The notes beneath the pieces were generated by a model. That model did no database searches. It saw nothing but the letters and a program-made list of their open reading frames with translations, and was not told the DNA's origin. From Shewanella oncorhynchi (GTDB lineage: Bacteria > Pseudomonadota > Gammaproteobacteria > Enterobacterales > Shewanellaceae), in NCBI RefSeq assembly GCF_012584455.1, contig NZ_JABAEB010000003.1, forward strand, positions 406,217 through 470,216: a stretch of 64,000 nt of DNA, given 5' to 3'. The translations under genes were made by a program, and so were the position numbers. Below are positions 11,739 to 21,058 of this stretch, one piece after another. Every line of letters starts with the position of its first letter. The stretch's first letter is position 1.

Positions 11739-12677
11739 TTGTCAAGACAGCCCAAACATTTTGACCGTCGTTTTAAACTCGCCTTATTACACCCTAGATA
11801 CTGGGCCACTTGGTTAGTGATTGGTCTATTAGTGATTTTCGGACTCATGCCCGCATGGCTGCGTGATCCTATTGCAAGATTATTGGCAAAAATAGTGATG
11901 CCAATTGCCAAAAAGCCCATTAGCGTTGCCAGAGCCAACTTAAGGGCGTGCTTTCCTAATCAATCCACCGCCGAGATTGAAGTGTTAATCCGTGAGAACG
12001 TGCAAAACTTCGTTTTGGTGTTGTTAGCACAGGGTGAATTGCTGGTGCGCTCAAAAGCGCATTTACGTCGTAGAGTCAATTTAATCGGCTTTGAGCATGT
12101 GACTAAAGCGCAGGCTGCGGGGCAGCCGATCATTTTTATCATGCCCCATGTGTGGCCAATCGATTATGCTGGTTTACGCCTTAACCTTGAGTTGCCTATG
12201 GTGACTATGGCCAAAGCCCATAAAAACGGGTTATTCAATTGGTTTAGTAATCGTGTACGCAGCAGTTGTGGTGGCCATGTGTATATGCGCGAGGCGGGCA
12301 TTCGGGCGTTATTGGCTGAGCTTAAGCGCGGTAACAGTTTCTTTTATCTTCCCGATGAAGACTTAGGTCCTGAACAAAGCGTGTTTGCGCCTTTTTTAGG
12401 CACAGTGAAGGCAACGCTACCTGTTGTTGGGCGTTTAGCGCAGGCGGGTAATGCCCAAGTGCTGCCAGTAAAGATTGGCTACAACCAAGCGACACGCCAA
12501 TTTGATCTCACCGTGATGGCGGCCGTTGCGCCTGAAGACATGGTGGGCAAAGAAAACGAGGCGTTGGCACTGAACAAAGTGGTCGAGCAAGTGATCTTAG
12601 CTTACCCTGAGCAGTATATGTGGTTCTTGCGCGTTCTCAAGACGCGCCCAGAGGGTGAAGCTTCTATTTACGGCTGA
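11739..12677 (+). CDS. lpxM: Lipid A late acyltransferase, LpxM-like
   Basis: 312 residues. Inner-membrane acyltransferase adding a secondary acyl chain to Kdo2-lipid A. An N-terminal membrane segment (WLVIGLLVIFGLMP) precedes the acyltransferase H-x4-D motif HVWPID, the stretch FYLPDEDLGPE, and the C-terminal EQYMWFLRVLKTRPEGE. These resemble E. coli LpxM more than LpxL. The frame is open from a GTG at 11694, but that lies by the ihfA terminator. The TTG at 11739 has an excellent GAGGTG at 11727-11732 region and gives MSRQPKHFDRRF, so I start there. Acyl-chain preference cannot be read from the sequence. Confidence 0.88.
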   Translation: MSRQPKHFDRRFKLALLHPRYWATWLVIGLLVIFGLMPAWLRDPIARLLAKIVMPIAKKPISVARANLRACFPNQSTAEIEVLIRENVQNFVLVLLAQGELLVRSKAHLRRRVNLIGFEHVTKAQAAGQPIIFIMPHVWPIDYAGLRLNLELPMVTMAKAHKNGLFNWFSNRVRSSCGGHVYMREAGIRALLAELKRGNSFFYLPDEDLGPEQSVFAPFLGTVKATLPVVGRLAQAGNAQVLPVKIGYNQATRQFDLTVMAAVAPEDMVGKENEALALNKVVEQVILAYPEQYMWFLRVLKTRPEGEASIYG

Positions 12678-12705
12678 TATAGCGTGACTGAAATAGTGTG
12701 GTTTA

Positions 12706-12743
12706 AAATGGCTTTGAGCGCTGATTGCTCGAAGCCATTTTTG
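12706..12743. terminator. Terminator between lpxM and hypA
   Basis: Arms AAATGGCTT..GAGC and GCTC..AAGCCATTT around a short loop, followed by TTGTG on plus and TTAAAC on minus. It lies between converging lpxM and hypA and may serve both; the plus-strand T tract is better. Confidence 0.7.
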
Positions 12744-12832
12744 TGTTGAAGGGCGTTATTTATTGATAGCACTCTTTATTTATAGAGCGTTTTATCAATA
12801 GCGCTGTCGTTAACCATGCGTATCGTGGATGA

Positions 12833-13186
12833 TTAATCCTCGTTCTGTTCCATCTCAAGTTGCATCAGTAACATATCTTCGCCATCGAGTACGCGAGTAC
12901 GAAAGCTTTGACATGCAGGGCAGACGACCGTGCGCTCACTCAGTACGGATTCAGTCTGGCAGTCTTGGCAAAGTATCACTAGCGGCTGAATTTGCATATT
13001 GAGTAGGGCTTCTTTGCAAATCCCATCGAGCTTAAACGTATCGAAGGCTGTTTGTAGCAGGCTAGGTTCAACCCCGCTCATGACGCCTAGTTTGATATCC
13101 ACTCGGGTGATTTTATCGGCATGATTGGCCTGCGCGTGCTGTTCGCATTGCTCAATCAGGGCACTCACAATCGAATATTCGTGCAT
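12833..13186 (-). CDS. hypA: Hydrogenase nickel-insertion protein HypA
   Basis: 117 residues. Delivers nickel with HypB to the hydrogenase large-subunit precursor. The N-terminal Met-His (MHEYS) is the nickel site of the family. Two CxxC pairs (CQDC, CPAC) form the structural zinc site. The frame extends two codons further, but the ATG at 13186 overlaps the hypE TGA by one base, has AAGGA upstream, and places His at position 2 as required. Last gene of the long hya-hyp operon. Confidence 0.97.
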   Translation of the reverse strand: MHEYSIVSALIEQCEQHAQANHADKITRVDIKLGVMSGVEPSLLQTAFDTFKLDGICKEALLNMQIQPLVILCQDCQTESVLSERTVVCPACQSFRTRVLDGEDMLLMQLEMEQNED

Positions 13187-14202
13187 CAGCAAATCCTTGG
13201 CAGCAGTTCACCCTGGGGAAGATCGAGATAACGCTTAGTATTCCAAGGCGTTCTTAGTACGACTTTCCCCACTAAATCCTCACTCACAGTGCCGATTATC
13301 GCTGCATGCTCACAGCGCCCAAAGCGTTGCATGATCTCGAGCGCACCTAAGGCGATGTCGTTGGGAACGGCGAGGATGAAAGTGCCTTCGTTGGCAAGAT
13401 CCATGGCTTCGAAACCATAGAGTTCGCACAGACCTTTGACTTCATCGCTAACGGGAATACTGGCTTCATTCACTGTGATACCAACATTGGAGGCGACAGC
13501 CCATTCGTTCAGCACTGCCGATAAGCCACCGCGAGTCGCATCGCGCATCGCATGAATGGGAATATTGGCGGCGATTAATTGCTCGACTATGGGCCAGAGC
13601 GTCGCGCAGTCACTTTGCAATGCCGATTCGAGTGTGAGTCCTTCACGCGCCATTAAAATCGCTGCACCGTGGCAGCCAATATCACGGGAGACAATAATGG
13701 CATCGCCCACGGTGACATTCGCCGAGGAAATATTGGGACGCAAGATGCGACCAATGCCTGAGGTATTAATAAATAAACCATCGGCGCACCCCTTGGGTAC
13801 GACTTTAGTGTCGCCGCAGACTATCCGTGCACCACTGTGTTTTAATTCTTTCGCCATACTGCGGACAATCGTAGTTAAATCCTTGATAGAAAAGCCTTCT
13901 TCGATGATCACACTACAACTCAAATACTGAGGTTCTGCGCCCATCATAGCGAGATCGTTGACTGTGCCTGCGATGGCAAGCTTTCCGATATCACCACCGG
14001 CAAAAAATAAAGGGGATACGGTGAAAGAGTCTGTGGTAAAGGCGTTGGCACCGTGCAAATCGAGTTTGGCAGCGTCTTCTTCGCTGCGAAGGATTGGATT
14101 ATCAAACTCGGCAAAAAACAGATCACGGATCAGTTTATTCATTTCTTTGCCGCCACCGCCGTGGCTGAGTTGAATGGATTTATCTTTAAGCGTATCAGCC
14201 AT
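13186..14202 (-). CDS. hypE: Hydrogenase maturation protein HypE
   Basis: 338 residues. Converts the carbamoyl group received from HypF on its C-terminal Cys into thiocyanate for the Fe-CN ligands. AIR-synthase/PurM-like fold with [11 protein letters not shown] near the N-terminus. It ends in LPRIC, the obligatory C-terminal Cys. The frame is open to 14256, but the ATG at 14202 overlaps the hypD end by eight bases (ATGGCTGA), has AAGGAG upstream and gives [18 protein letters not shown]. The following hypA overlaps by one base. Confidence 0.97.
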   Translation of the reverse strand: MADTLKDKSIQLSHGGGGKEMNKLIRDLFFAEFDNPILRSEEDAAKLDLHGANAFTTDSFTVSPLFFAGGDIGKLAIAGTVNDLAMMGAEPQYLSCSVIIEEGFSIKDLTTIVRSMAKELKHSGARIVCGDTKVVPKGCADGLFINTSGIGRILRPNISSANVTVGDAIIVSRDIGCHGAAILMAREGLTLESALQSDCATLWPIVEQLIAANIPIHAMRDATRGGLSAVLNEWAVASNVGITVNEASIPVSDEVKGLCELYGFEAMDLANEGTFILAVPNDIALGALEIMQRFGRCEHAAIIGTVSEDLVGKVVLRTPWNTKRYLDLPQGELLPRIC

Positions 14203-15334
14203 GATGTGGCTCCTTGATATCGATACCTTGATAGCGGTAATAGGCATTGCAGGCACCTTCGGAGCTGACCATGCAACTGCCTAAGGGCGTTTCGGGATTG
14301 CAGCCGCGGCCAAAAACTTTACAGTCCTTTGGTTTAGCAAGCCCACGAAGTATATCGCTGCACTGGCAGGCTTTATGATCGTCAATTTCCTTCACAGGTA
14401 GGCGGTCTTTAAAGCGCAGTTCGGCGTCTCTGTGGGCATATTCGGGTTTAAGCTGCAGCGCTGAATTGGGGATTGGGCCTAGGCCGCGCCAGCGAAATTG
14501 CGGTCTGACATTGAAGAATTGATTTACTTTGGCCTGCGCCGTGAGGTTGCCGTCCTCCGAAACTGCGCGGCTGTATTGGATATCGAGCTCAGCTTTACCC
14601 GCGGCTTTTTGGCGCACAATCCGTAAAATCGACTCCATCACATCAACGGGTTCAAATCCTGCGACAACCACAGGCGTACCATAGTTTTCGACTGTGCTGC
14701 GATAGATTTTGGCGCCGCTGATCACGCTCACATGGGCGGGGCCAATAAAGGCATTCACTCTGACTTTCGGGTCGTGCATCACGGCATCAATAGCGGGGGG
14801 CACTAATACATGATTAATATGGAATAACAGATTTTCGAGATTTTCGTGCTCGGCCAGCTGCAATAAAATTGCTGTCATTGGGGTTGAGGTTTCAAAGCCA
14901 ATGGCGAAAAACACCACGGTTTTATCGGGATTATCGCGGGCAATTTTGAGCGTATCTAAGGGATCATAAATCGGCCGAATATCGCAGCCTTTCGCCCTAA
15001 AACTGGCTAAGGAACCCTTAGAACCGGGCACACGGATCATATCGCCCAGCGTCACAAGAATAACATTTTCTTGGGAGGCTAGCGCCGCCGCTTGGTCAAT
15101 GCGCTCTTTAGGCATAATGCACACTGGGCAGCCAGGACCATGGATAAATTCAATATTATCCGGCAGTAAATCTAGCAAGCCGTATTTCATAATCGTATGA
15201 GTATGGCCGCCACAGACTTCCATGATATTGATTTGTTGCTTAACCAATTTAGCGGTTAACTGAATATCCCGTGCTAAATTGGCAATCGTTTGGGGATCGC
15301 GAAAGCCTTGATAGAGGTGTCTTAGTTCAAGCAT
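14195..15334 (-). CDS. hypD: Hydrogenase maturation protein HypD
   Basis: 379 residues. The [4Fe-4S] scaffold that, with HypC, assembles the Fe(CN)2CO group. The redox Cys motif EVCGGHTH lies near residue 40, followed by GPGCPVC, and the C-terminal cluster ligands in GRGCNPETPLGSCMVSSEGAC. I start at the ATG at 15334 rather than 15352 because GAGG lies eight bases upstream and the family N-terminus is MLELRHLY-like. It overlaps hypE. Length agrees with E. coli HypD (373). Confidence 0.97.
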   Translation of the reverse strand: MLELRHLYQGFRDPQTIANLARDIQLTAKLVKQQINIMEVCGGHTHTIMKYGLLDLLPDNIEFIHGPGCPVCIMPKERIDQAAALASQENVILVTLGDMIRVPGSKGSLASFRAKGCDIRPIYDPLDTLKIARDNPDKTVVFFAIGFETSTPMTAILLQLAEHENLENLLFHINHVLVPPAIDAVMHDPKVRVNAFIGPAHVSVISGAKIYRSTVENYGTPVVVAGFEPVDVMESILRIVRQKAAGKAELDIQYSRAVSEDGNLTAQAKVNQFFNVRPQFRWRGLGPIPNSALQLKPEYAHRDAELRFKDRLPVKEIDDHKACQCSDILRGLAKPKDCKVFGRGCNPETPLGSCMVSSEGACNAYYRYQGIDIKEPHHG

Positions 15335-15396
15335 GCTTTTTCCTCGGTGCACTCGATAGGGGTGCGCCTTGCGACTTAATCCTGCACTGCTGATGG

Positions 15397-15642
15397 TCAG
15401 TGTATGGCTTCATTTTCAAGCTTAGTGACGATTTCTTTGTATAGATCAATGCTTTGCTGCGCATCTTCCTTATCAATTTTGTTCATCACAAAACCAATAT
15501 GGATAAGTACATAGTCGCCAATTTCCAGTGGCTCATTCATTAAATGACTGCTGACATCGCGGCGCACGCCTAAGGTATCGACGGTGACACTCTGGCGCTC
15601 AATATCGACCGCCACCACTTGGGAAGGTATGGACAAGCACAT
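15397..15642 (-). CDS. hypC: Hydrogenase assembly chaperone HypC
   Basis: 81 residues, HypC/HupF/HyaC-chaperone family. It begins MCLSIPSQV; Cys2 is the essential residue contacting HypD and the large-subunit precursor. Small OB-like fold with the HIGFVMNKID stretch conserved in the family. The ATG overlaps the hypB stop by one base (TAATG). As the only hypC-like gene in the block it probably serves HyaB directly. Confidence 0.96.
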   Translation of the reverse strand: MCLSIPSQVVAVDIERQSVTVDTLGVRRDVSSHLMNEPLEIGDYVLIHIGFVMNKIDKEDAQQSIDLYKEIVTKLENEAIH

Positions 15643-16439
15643 TATTGTGCACCTCGAATATTGTCTTTAAGCCAAGCGGCTACAGCCTGCATGGAGTCGC
15701 CATCTTTAATTGAGACTTCAATAATTTGAGTTGCTGGATTGAGTTTTTTAAGCTGCGCTCTGGCTTCGTCCATCTTGAAATCAAAATAGGGCAGTAGATC
15801 GCACTTTGTGATAAAAACTACATCGGCGCGGCGGAACATCACAGGATATTTCTCAATCTTATCATCGCCTTCTGGCACTGATAGCAGCACGATATTTTTG
15901 TGAGTGCCCACATCATAACTGGCTGGGCAGACGAGATTACCGACGTTTTCGACAAAGCAAATATCGAGTCCTTCAAGCGGCAGATGATGTAGGGCACCGT
16001 GCACCATAAAGGCGTCGAGGTGGCAGGCGCTGCCCGTTTGAATTTGATAGGCCTTAATGCCTTTAGCGATGAGGCGGTCGGCATCGCGGGAGGTTTCTAA
16101 GTCGCCCTCGATCACTGCATAGTTGAGCTGCGTGTATTCTTTGAGATTTTCTAATAGGGTGGTTTTGCCACTGCCCGGGCTACTCATGATGTTGAAGGCA
16201 GTAATGTTATGTGCCTCAAAGTGGGCGCGGTTATGACCTGCTTCGACATCATTTTTATCTAAAATTTTGTGGATGACTGACAAGGTTTTTTTATCGTTTA
16301 ACTGAGGATTTGTGTGTAACTCTTGATGGTTATGCTCATGAGTATGTGAATGGTCATGATTATGCTCATGGCTATGGGCATGCGCGCCTAGATGATCATG
16401 GTCGTGGCGGGTAAGGGAGCAGCCGCAGTCTTTACACAT
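15642..16439 (-). CDS. hypB: Hydrogenase nickel-incorporation GTPase HypB
   Basis: 265 residues. GTPase that hands nickel to the large subunit with HypA. The N-terminal high-affinity Ni motif CxxCGC is at residues 2-7. It is followed by a His-rich nickel-storage stretch with 14 His in residues 12-42, longer than in E. coli HypB. G1 motif SSPGSGKTTLLE; guanine motif TKCDLLPYFDF. It is preceded by a 187-base gap after hypF that could hold an internal promoter, and it overlaps hypC by one base. Confidence 0.97.
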   Translation of the reverse strand: MCKDCGCSLTRHDHDHLGAHAHSHEHNHDHSHTHEHNHQELHTNPQLNDKKTLSVIHKILDKNDVEAGHNRAHFEAHNITAFNIMSSPGSGKTTLLENLKEYTQLNYAVIEGDLETSRDADRLIAKGIKAYQIQTGSACHLDAFMVHGALHHLPLEGLDICFVENVGNLVCPASYDVGTHKNIVLLSVPEGDDKIEKYPVMFRRADVVFITKCDLLPYFDFKMDEARAQLKKLNPATQIIEVSIKDGDSMQAVAAWLKDNIRGAQ

Positions 16440-16559
16440 TTTACCTCTCCTTGTATCGGCAGAGTACGAGGACTTTGCCTGACAAATAATGATTGATGTA
16501 CGAATCGTTAATTTGGTTACGCTAATGTTGAGTGTGATACAAATTGCGCTACGGATCTT

Positions 16560-16605
16560 TGATGTTCGTCAGGTTTATGGGGATAAAAATGGCGAGCGAA
16601 CATCA
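16560..16605. repeat. Inverted repeat in the hypF-hypB gap
   Basis: Perfect 9-base arms TGATGTTCG (16560-16568) and CGAACATCA (16597-16605) separated by 28 bases, in the 187-base space between hypF and hypB. No T run follows, so it is not a typical terminator. It may be an operator or a transcript hairpin. Confidence 0.4.
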
Positions 16606-16626
16606 GGGGTTATCAAATAGGTAAGG

Positions 16627-19152
16627 TTATTGACTCTGATGAATGCCATACCAAAGTTGGCCTAGGGCGATGCCGCCATCATTGATTGGGAGCTGTTTAC
16701 TGGATAACACTTTATTTCCTTGGGCGCAGAGCTTGCTCAGGCAGTATTCCAATAGATATGTATTTTGAAATACGCCACCGCAGAGCACGGTTGGGAGGTG
16801 TTGATACTGGGCAGCATAATCACAAATAGCATCACCTAATGTGTGTAAAAAGGCGCGGGCGATGGCATAGCATCTATTGTCTGTTAGCGGTTGTGCTGTA
16901 ATCAATTCAACAATTTGCTTGAACATCTCACTGCTGCGCCACTGGTCGATGTCAAGAGGTAAGTTAAGCGAAATGACTTCAAGGGCTAATGCATCGGCGC
17001 GATTGGCCGCGGCTTCTATTGCCATGCCCGCTTGGCCTTCAAACAGTGTTGTTTCGATTAAGCCTAAGGCGCAGGCGAGGGCATCGAACAGTCGCCCGAC
17101 AGAGGAGGTTTTTATCGCGCTGCCGTTCTGCCAGATCTTATGTAAGTTAGTCAGAGTGTTTGGGCGCATGTTGTTTAATATAGGTAATTGCAATGCGAGC
17201 ACAGCATCGAGGCTCATTTGCTCGAACAATAATGCCAGTAACAACCTAACGGGTTGCTTAATGGCTTGCTCGCCGCCTAACAGGGCTATGGGCTCAAAAT
17301 GGGCTAGTCGCTGCGCTTTATCGAGCGTAGTTAATAGCACTTCACCGCCCCATAAACTGCCATCGTCGCCAAGCCCAGTACCGTCAAAACTAAAGCCCAA
17401 TACGGGCTCTCGATATTGATTAACCGCCATTACGCTGAGCACATGGGCATGGTGGTGTTGCACCGATAAACATTGGTTTTGACGGGTATCGCTGAGTTTT
17501 ACACTCGAGTTTGAGTGCATTTCAGCCCAGCGCGAAGGGGCATAATCTGGGTGTTTATCGCGAATAATAAGATTTGGCGTAAAGTGATACAACCGAGCAA
17601 AAGTGGCTAAGGTGCGCTCAAAATACTGCTCGGCGCTGACACTGAACAGGTCGCCAATATGGGGACTTAAAAACACATTATTGCCAAAGCCTAAGGCGAT
17701 GGCATTTTTTTGTTGTGCGCCCACGGCCAAAATCGATTGGGTCAGCGGTATCTCTAAGGGGAAACTTAACGGTGCATAGCCGCGGGCGAGGCGCAATACT
17801 TGCACCTCTGCGGAGTAGTCCAGTTGCGGCTTAATCACTTGCACCACACTGTCATCGCAGCCATTAATAATCGGCCGATTATGATCGACTATGGCATCCA
17901 CCACATGGCTTAAGCTGTTAATCAGCTCGTCACAATCTGTGATGATAGGTTCACCGGAAACATTGGCGCTGGTTGCAACTAATGGCCCTTTGAAGAGACC
18001 TAATAGCAAATGATGTAGCGGTGTATAGGGTAAAAATACCCCGAGTTTATTCAGATTGGGGGCGACAGCTAAGCTGAGATCATGTTCGGCTCGGCTGCTC
18101 ATCAGCACTATGGGCCTTTCCTGCGAACTCAGTACTCGCCACTCGGCATCCGTCCCTGTGACATAGTGCTGCGCCATGGTGATATCCGCCATCATCACCG
18201 CTAGCGGCTTGGCTTGGCGCTGTTTTCGCAGCCGGAGTGCGTTGACGGCATTGTCACTTCGGGCATCACAGATTAAGTGAAATCCACCCAATCCTTTAAT
18301 TGCCAGAATCTGCCCTTGGCGTAATCTATCTGCCGCTGCTGTCAGTACCGCAAGGTCCGTACTCAATTCAGGTGCGCTGACATTTGAGGCATTGGGAAGG
18401 ATGTATTCCCCTTGCGGTGTTTTTAAGCTGAGTCTGGGGCCACAGGCGGGGCAACTCACGGGCTGGGCATGGTAGCGGCGGTCGAGTGGGTTTTGATATT
18501 CTTTGGCGCACTCGGGACACATGTCAAAATCGGCCATAGCGGTGTTGTGTCTATCATAGGGTAAAGCATTGATAATCGTGTATCGAGGGCCACAGTTAGT
18601 GCAGTTGGTAAAGGCATAGCCAAAGTGACGGTCATCAGGATTATGCATGTCGTTCAAGCAATCTTGGCAGGTACTTTTATCCGCCGATACTGCCACCAGT
18701 GCACCTATCGGTGAACTTGGGTCATCGTCCTCATGGCTGTCGCTTTTTATAATCTCAAACGTGGTTTGGCTTAATAAAATCGGCAGTGGTATTTGGCTGA
18801 TATTGTCGATACGGGCGAGTGGTGGTGGGGTGGTATTGAGTACAGTGATAAAGCGAGTGAGGTTTTCATCATTACCTTGCAGCTCAATGGTCACGCCCTT
18901 GGCATTGTTGAGCACAGTGCCCGTCAGTTGAAACTCAAGGGCATAACGATAGACAAAGGGGCGAAATCCCACCCCTTGTACTATGCCAGTGACGTGCAAC
19001 TGACAACGCTTTAACGTGGCTCCCTTGTGGACAAGGTATTCCAATGCCAGCCTTCGTTTTATCTGCAGGTCACTGTGCTTTTTGTGGCGACTATTGTGCC
19101 TATGTGGCTTCATACGTTGTGACTTAACTTTTGGCCTCCTAATCATGGGCAT
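16627..19152 (-). CDS. hypF: Carbamoyltransferase HypF
   Basis: Up to 841 residues. Makes the cyanide precursor: uses carbamoyl phosphate and ATP and transfers carbamoyl to HypE. Acylphosphatase-like domain with VQGVGFRPFVYRYA near residue 57; two zinc-finger CxxC pairs (CQDCLND...CTNCGP and CPECAKE...CPACGP); YrdC-like domain; C-terminal Kae1-like domain with HHHAHVLSVMA and GDDGSLWGGE. The N-terminus carries about 50 basic extra residues relative to E. coli. An ATG at 19113 is an alternative; an AGGAGG lies 21 bases before it, badly spaced for either, so the start is uncertain. It overlaps the upstream gene by 14 bases if 19152 is used. Confidence 0.95.
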   Translation of the reverse strand: MPMIRRPKVKSQRMKPHRHNSRHKKHSDLQIKRRLALEYLVHKGATLKRCQLHVTGIVQGVGFRPFVYRYALEFQLTGTVLNNAKGVTIELQGNDENLTRFITVLNTTPPPLARIDNISQIPLPILLSQTTFEIIKSDSHEDDDPSSPIGALVAVSADKSTCQDCLNDMHNPDDRHFGYAFTNCTNCGPRYTIINALPYDRHNTAMADFDMCPECAKEYQNPLDRRYHAQPVSCPACGPRLSLKTPQGEYILPNASNVSAPELSTDLAVLTAAADRLRQGQILAIKGLGGFHLICDARSDNAVNALRLRKQRQAKPLAVMMADITMAQHYVTGTDAEWRVLSSQERPIVLMSSRAEHDLSLAVAPNLNKLGVFLPYTPLHHLLLGLFKGPLVATSANVSGEPIITDCDELINSLSHVVDAIVDHNRPIINGCDDSVVQVIKPQLDYSAEVQVLRLARGYAPLSFPLEIPLTQSILAVGAQQKNAIALGFGNNVFLSPHIGDLFSVSAEQYFERTLATFARLYHFTPNLIIRDKHPDYAPSRWAEMHSNSSVKLSDTRQNQCLSVQHHHAHVLSVMAVNQYREPVLGFSFDGTGLGDDGSLWGGEVLLTTLDKAQRLAHFEPIALLGGEQAIKQPVRLLLALLFEQMSLDAVLALQLPILNNMRPNTLTNLHKIWQNGSAIKTSSVGRLFDALACALGLIETTLFEGQAGMAIEAAANRADALALEVISLNLPLDIDQWRSSEMFKQIVELITAQPLTDNRCYAIARAFLHTLGDAICDYAAQYQHLPTVLCGGVFQNTYLLEYCLSKLCAQGNKVLSSKQLPINDGGIALGQLWYGIHQSQ

Positions 19153-21055
19153 TTAGTTGTCGCTGCTTAACGTAAAGTGCCCCAACGGCTAAGTTATCGC
19201 CGTCTAAATCTAGGCTGCGATTGACCACTAAGGGGAAGTTCTTTCCTAAGCGCAAGCTGATGCGTTTGCACAGGGTTTCATTGATTAATTCATTGCCCGC
19301 TAAGGCTATATTGTGCACGCCGATATTTAAGTCGATATGCTCGATCCAGTTAGATAAATAGTCCGCCAGCGAGTCTTGCATCGCAAAGGCGAGCTGACTC
19401 GGATCGTCATTACCCGCAATACGAAAACTTAAGACAGTGCCTAAGGTTTTACACCAATTTAGGCTGCGGTGGGCTTCACCTTTGGTCAGCGGATAATCGA
19501 TACGCGGTGCATTAGCACCGTGGTAGCGCATGGCGGCGGCCATGAGTGCATCGCTGAGCCTTGCTTGGCTTTGAGTCTCTTCTTGTGTATTAAGGCCAAT
19601 TAATATGGCAGCAATCGCCCACAGGCTTTGTAAGTTGTCCCGTCTGCCGTGAAGCTTTAGGCTTAAAAGTTTTAGGTAATCTTCGGGGAATAGGCTCTTA
19701 AATTTTTGCGCTACGGCTTTTTGCGGACTGCTGTCCAGTTGATGGAAGATTTCGTAACCGTTATCGGGCAGCTCGGGCAGGGCGAAGAAAAGTTCAGTGT
19801 CGGCCTTATTATCGCAGGTGACAATTTGACTGGCGTGGGTATGGCTTAAGTAAATGACTGCGGCATTTTTTGCCTGTTTATGACTGGTAAACTTACCGTT
19901 GAGCAGCGCACTGAATAGCGCTGCGTCTGCAAGGGTGTGATTTTCTGTGTTGACTGTATTTTGATTATTATCGCTTAGCATACTAGTGCAATGAATATCA
20001 CTGTCTTCACTTGACGGTACTTGAGTTAATACTGCCACACTCAGTTCGCCTTGGTGCGATCGTGAACGTTTCGCCGCTTGCCATTGGGCTTGATAGCCGT
20101 GAAAACTGACTTTTTCCCTTAAGGGTTCTGGAGCGATAAAGTGCTTGGTTTGAACCTGTGTTGAGCTTAAATCGTGACTGGCGATTTGTGCCCAAGCACC
20201 ATCGACCCACGCTAGCTTCGGCCTATTATGCGGCCCTTTAATGTAAACCCAATCGACCCCTTTTTGTCGTAATACTTCCCCGAGCACTAAGATTACTCGG
20301 CTGTAGGCAAAGCAAATGTCGTACAGTGGCGCACTGAGTTTGTCGTGTTCTTGCGTGGGTCTCGCGCAGATAAGCGGCTTTTCAATACTCGAAAGCGCGA
20401 GCACCTGCGCATCGTTCAGACAAAAATGGGCGTTCAGCGTATTGGGATTACAAATTAACAGTTGTGGCCGCTCGCTTAAGGGCTGCTCAAACGGTGTCAG
20501 GCTGATTTGCAGATTATCGGCGGCCGCTAATGTCAGTGGGCCTTGTGTCAGCAGTCCCTGTGCCATGGCTTTAATATCTGACAAGGTTAACGCTTTTTGT
20601 GCGGACGTTAATTGTGTTTCGCCCTTGCAGCAAGGGCAAATTAAATCGAGTGTGCCAAACTTAGCCGACTGATTATCGCCAATCAACGGATAACAATGCT
20701 GGCAAAAAGGCACTATGGCAGGGCTTGATACAGACTGTGGAAAGGGCAGTAAGGTTTTACTGCCCTGGGGCTCGTCGATGACTTTAATACTAGAGTCAAT
20801 CAACCAAGCGGAAATCAAAAAGTCCGCGGCAATGGCATCGGCCAATTGTTCTAGTTGGTTTTGCTCGCCCTGAGCTTCAATAAAATAGCTTTGAGGGCCA
20901 AAGTCATGTTGGCCAGCACTATATTGACCTGAGCTATGTTGACCATCACAGCCTATGCTGATATTTAGCTCATCGTAATTTAGATATTGATTACATAAAT
21001 GCGCATACAAAGGCACCTGACGTGAGCAGGTAAAATCAAATCTGATGTTTTTCAT
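19139..21055 (-). CDS. HypF-like paralogue of unknown role in the hydrogenase operon
   Basis: 638 residues, not a family I can name with certainty. It parallels HypF in weaker form. A middle finger FCQHC...CPCC resembles one HypF zinc finger. The stretch LNDAQVLALSSIEKPLICARP resembles the YrdC domain (ALSSIEKP against SSQERP). The C-terminal HNIALAGNELINETL plus GDNLAVGALYVK matches the HypF Kae1-like end (LCGGVFQNTYLLE, NDGGIALGQLWYG). The acylphosphatase signature, the second finger and the HHHAHV carbamoylation motif are missing. It lies three bases after hyaD's stop and before hypF, so it is co-transcribed with maturation genes. Probably a degenerate or re-purposed HypF duplicate acting in maturation; this is inference. 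Confidence 0.8.
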   Translation of the reverse strand: MKNIRFDFTCSRQVPLYAHLCNQYLNYDELNISIGCDGQHSSGQYSAGQHDFGPQSYFIEAQGEQNQLEQLADAIAADFLISAWLIDSSIKVIDEPQGSKTLLPFPQSVSSPAIVPFCQHCYPLIGDNQSAKFGTLDLICPCCKGETQLTSAQKALTLSDIKAMAQGLLTQGPLTLAAADNLQISLTPFEQPLSERPQLLICNPNTLNAHFCLNDAQVLALSSIEKPLICARPTQEHDKLSAPLYDICFAYSRVILVLGEVLRQKGVDWVYIKGPHNRPKLAWVDGAWAQIASHDLSSTQVQTKHFIAPEPLREKVSFHGYQAQWQAAKRSRSHQGELSVAVLTQVPSSEDSDIHCTSMLSDNNQNTVNTENHTLADAALFSALLNGKFTSHKQAKNAAVIYLSHTHASQIVTCDNKADTELFFALPELPDNGYEIFHQLDSSPQKAVAQKFKSLFPEDYLKLLSLKLHGRRDNLQSLWAIAAILIGLNTQEETQSQARLSDALMAAAMRYHGANAPRIDYPLTKGEAHRSLNWCKTLGTVLSFRIAGNDDPSQLAFAMQDSLADYLSNWIEHIDLNIGVHNIALAGNELINETLCKRISLRLGKNFPLVVNRSLDLDGDNLAVGALYVKQRQLNAHD

Positions 21056-21058
21056 CTT

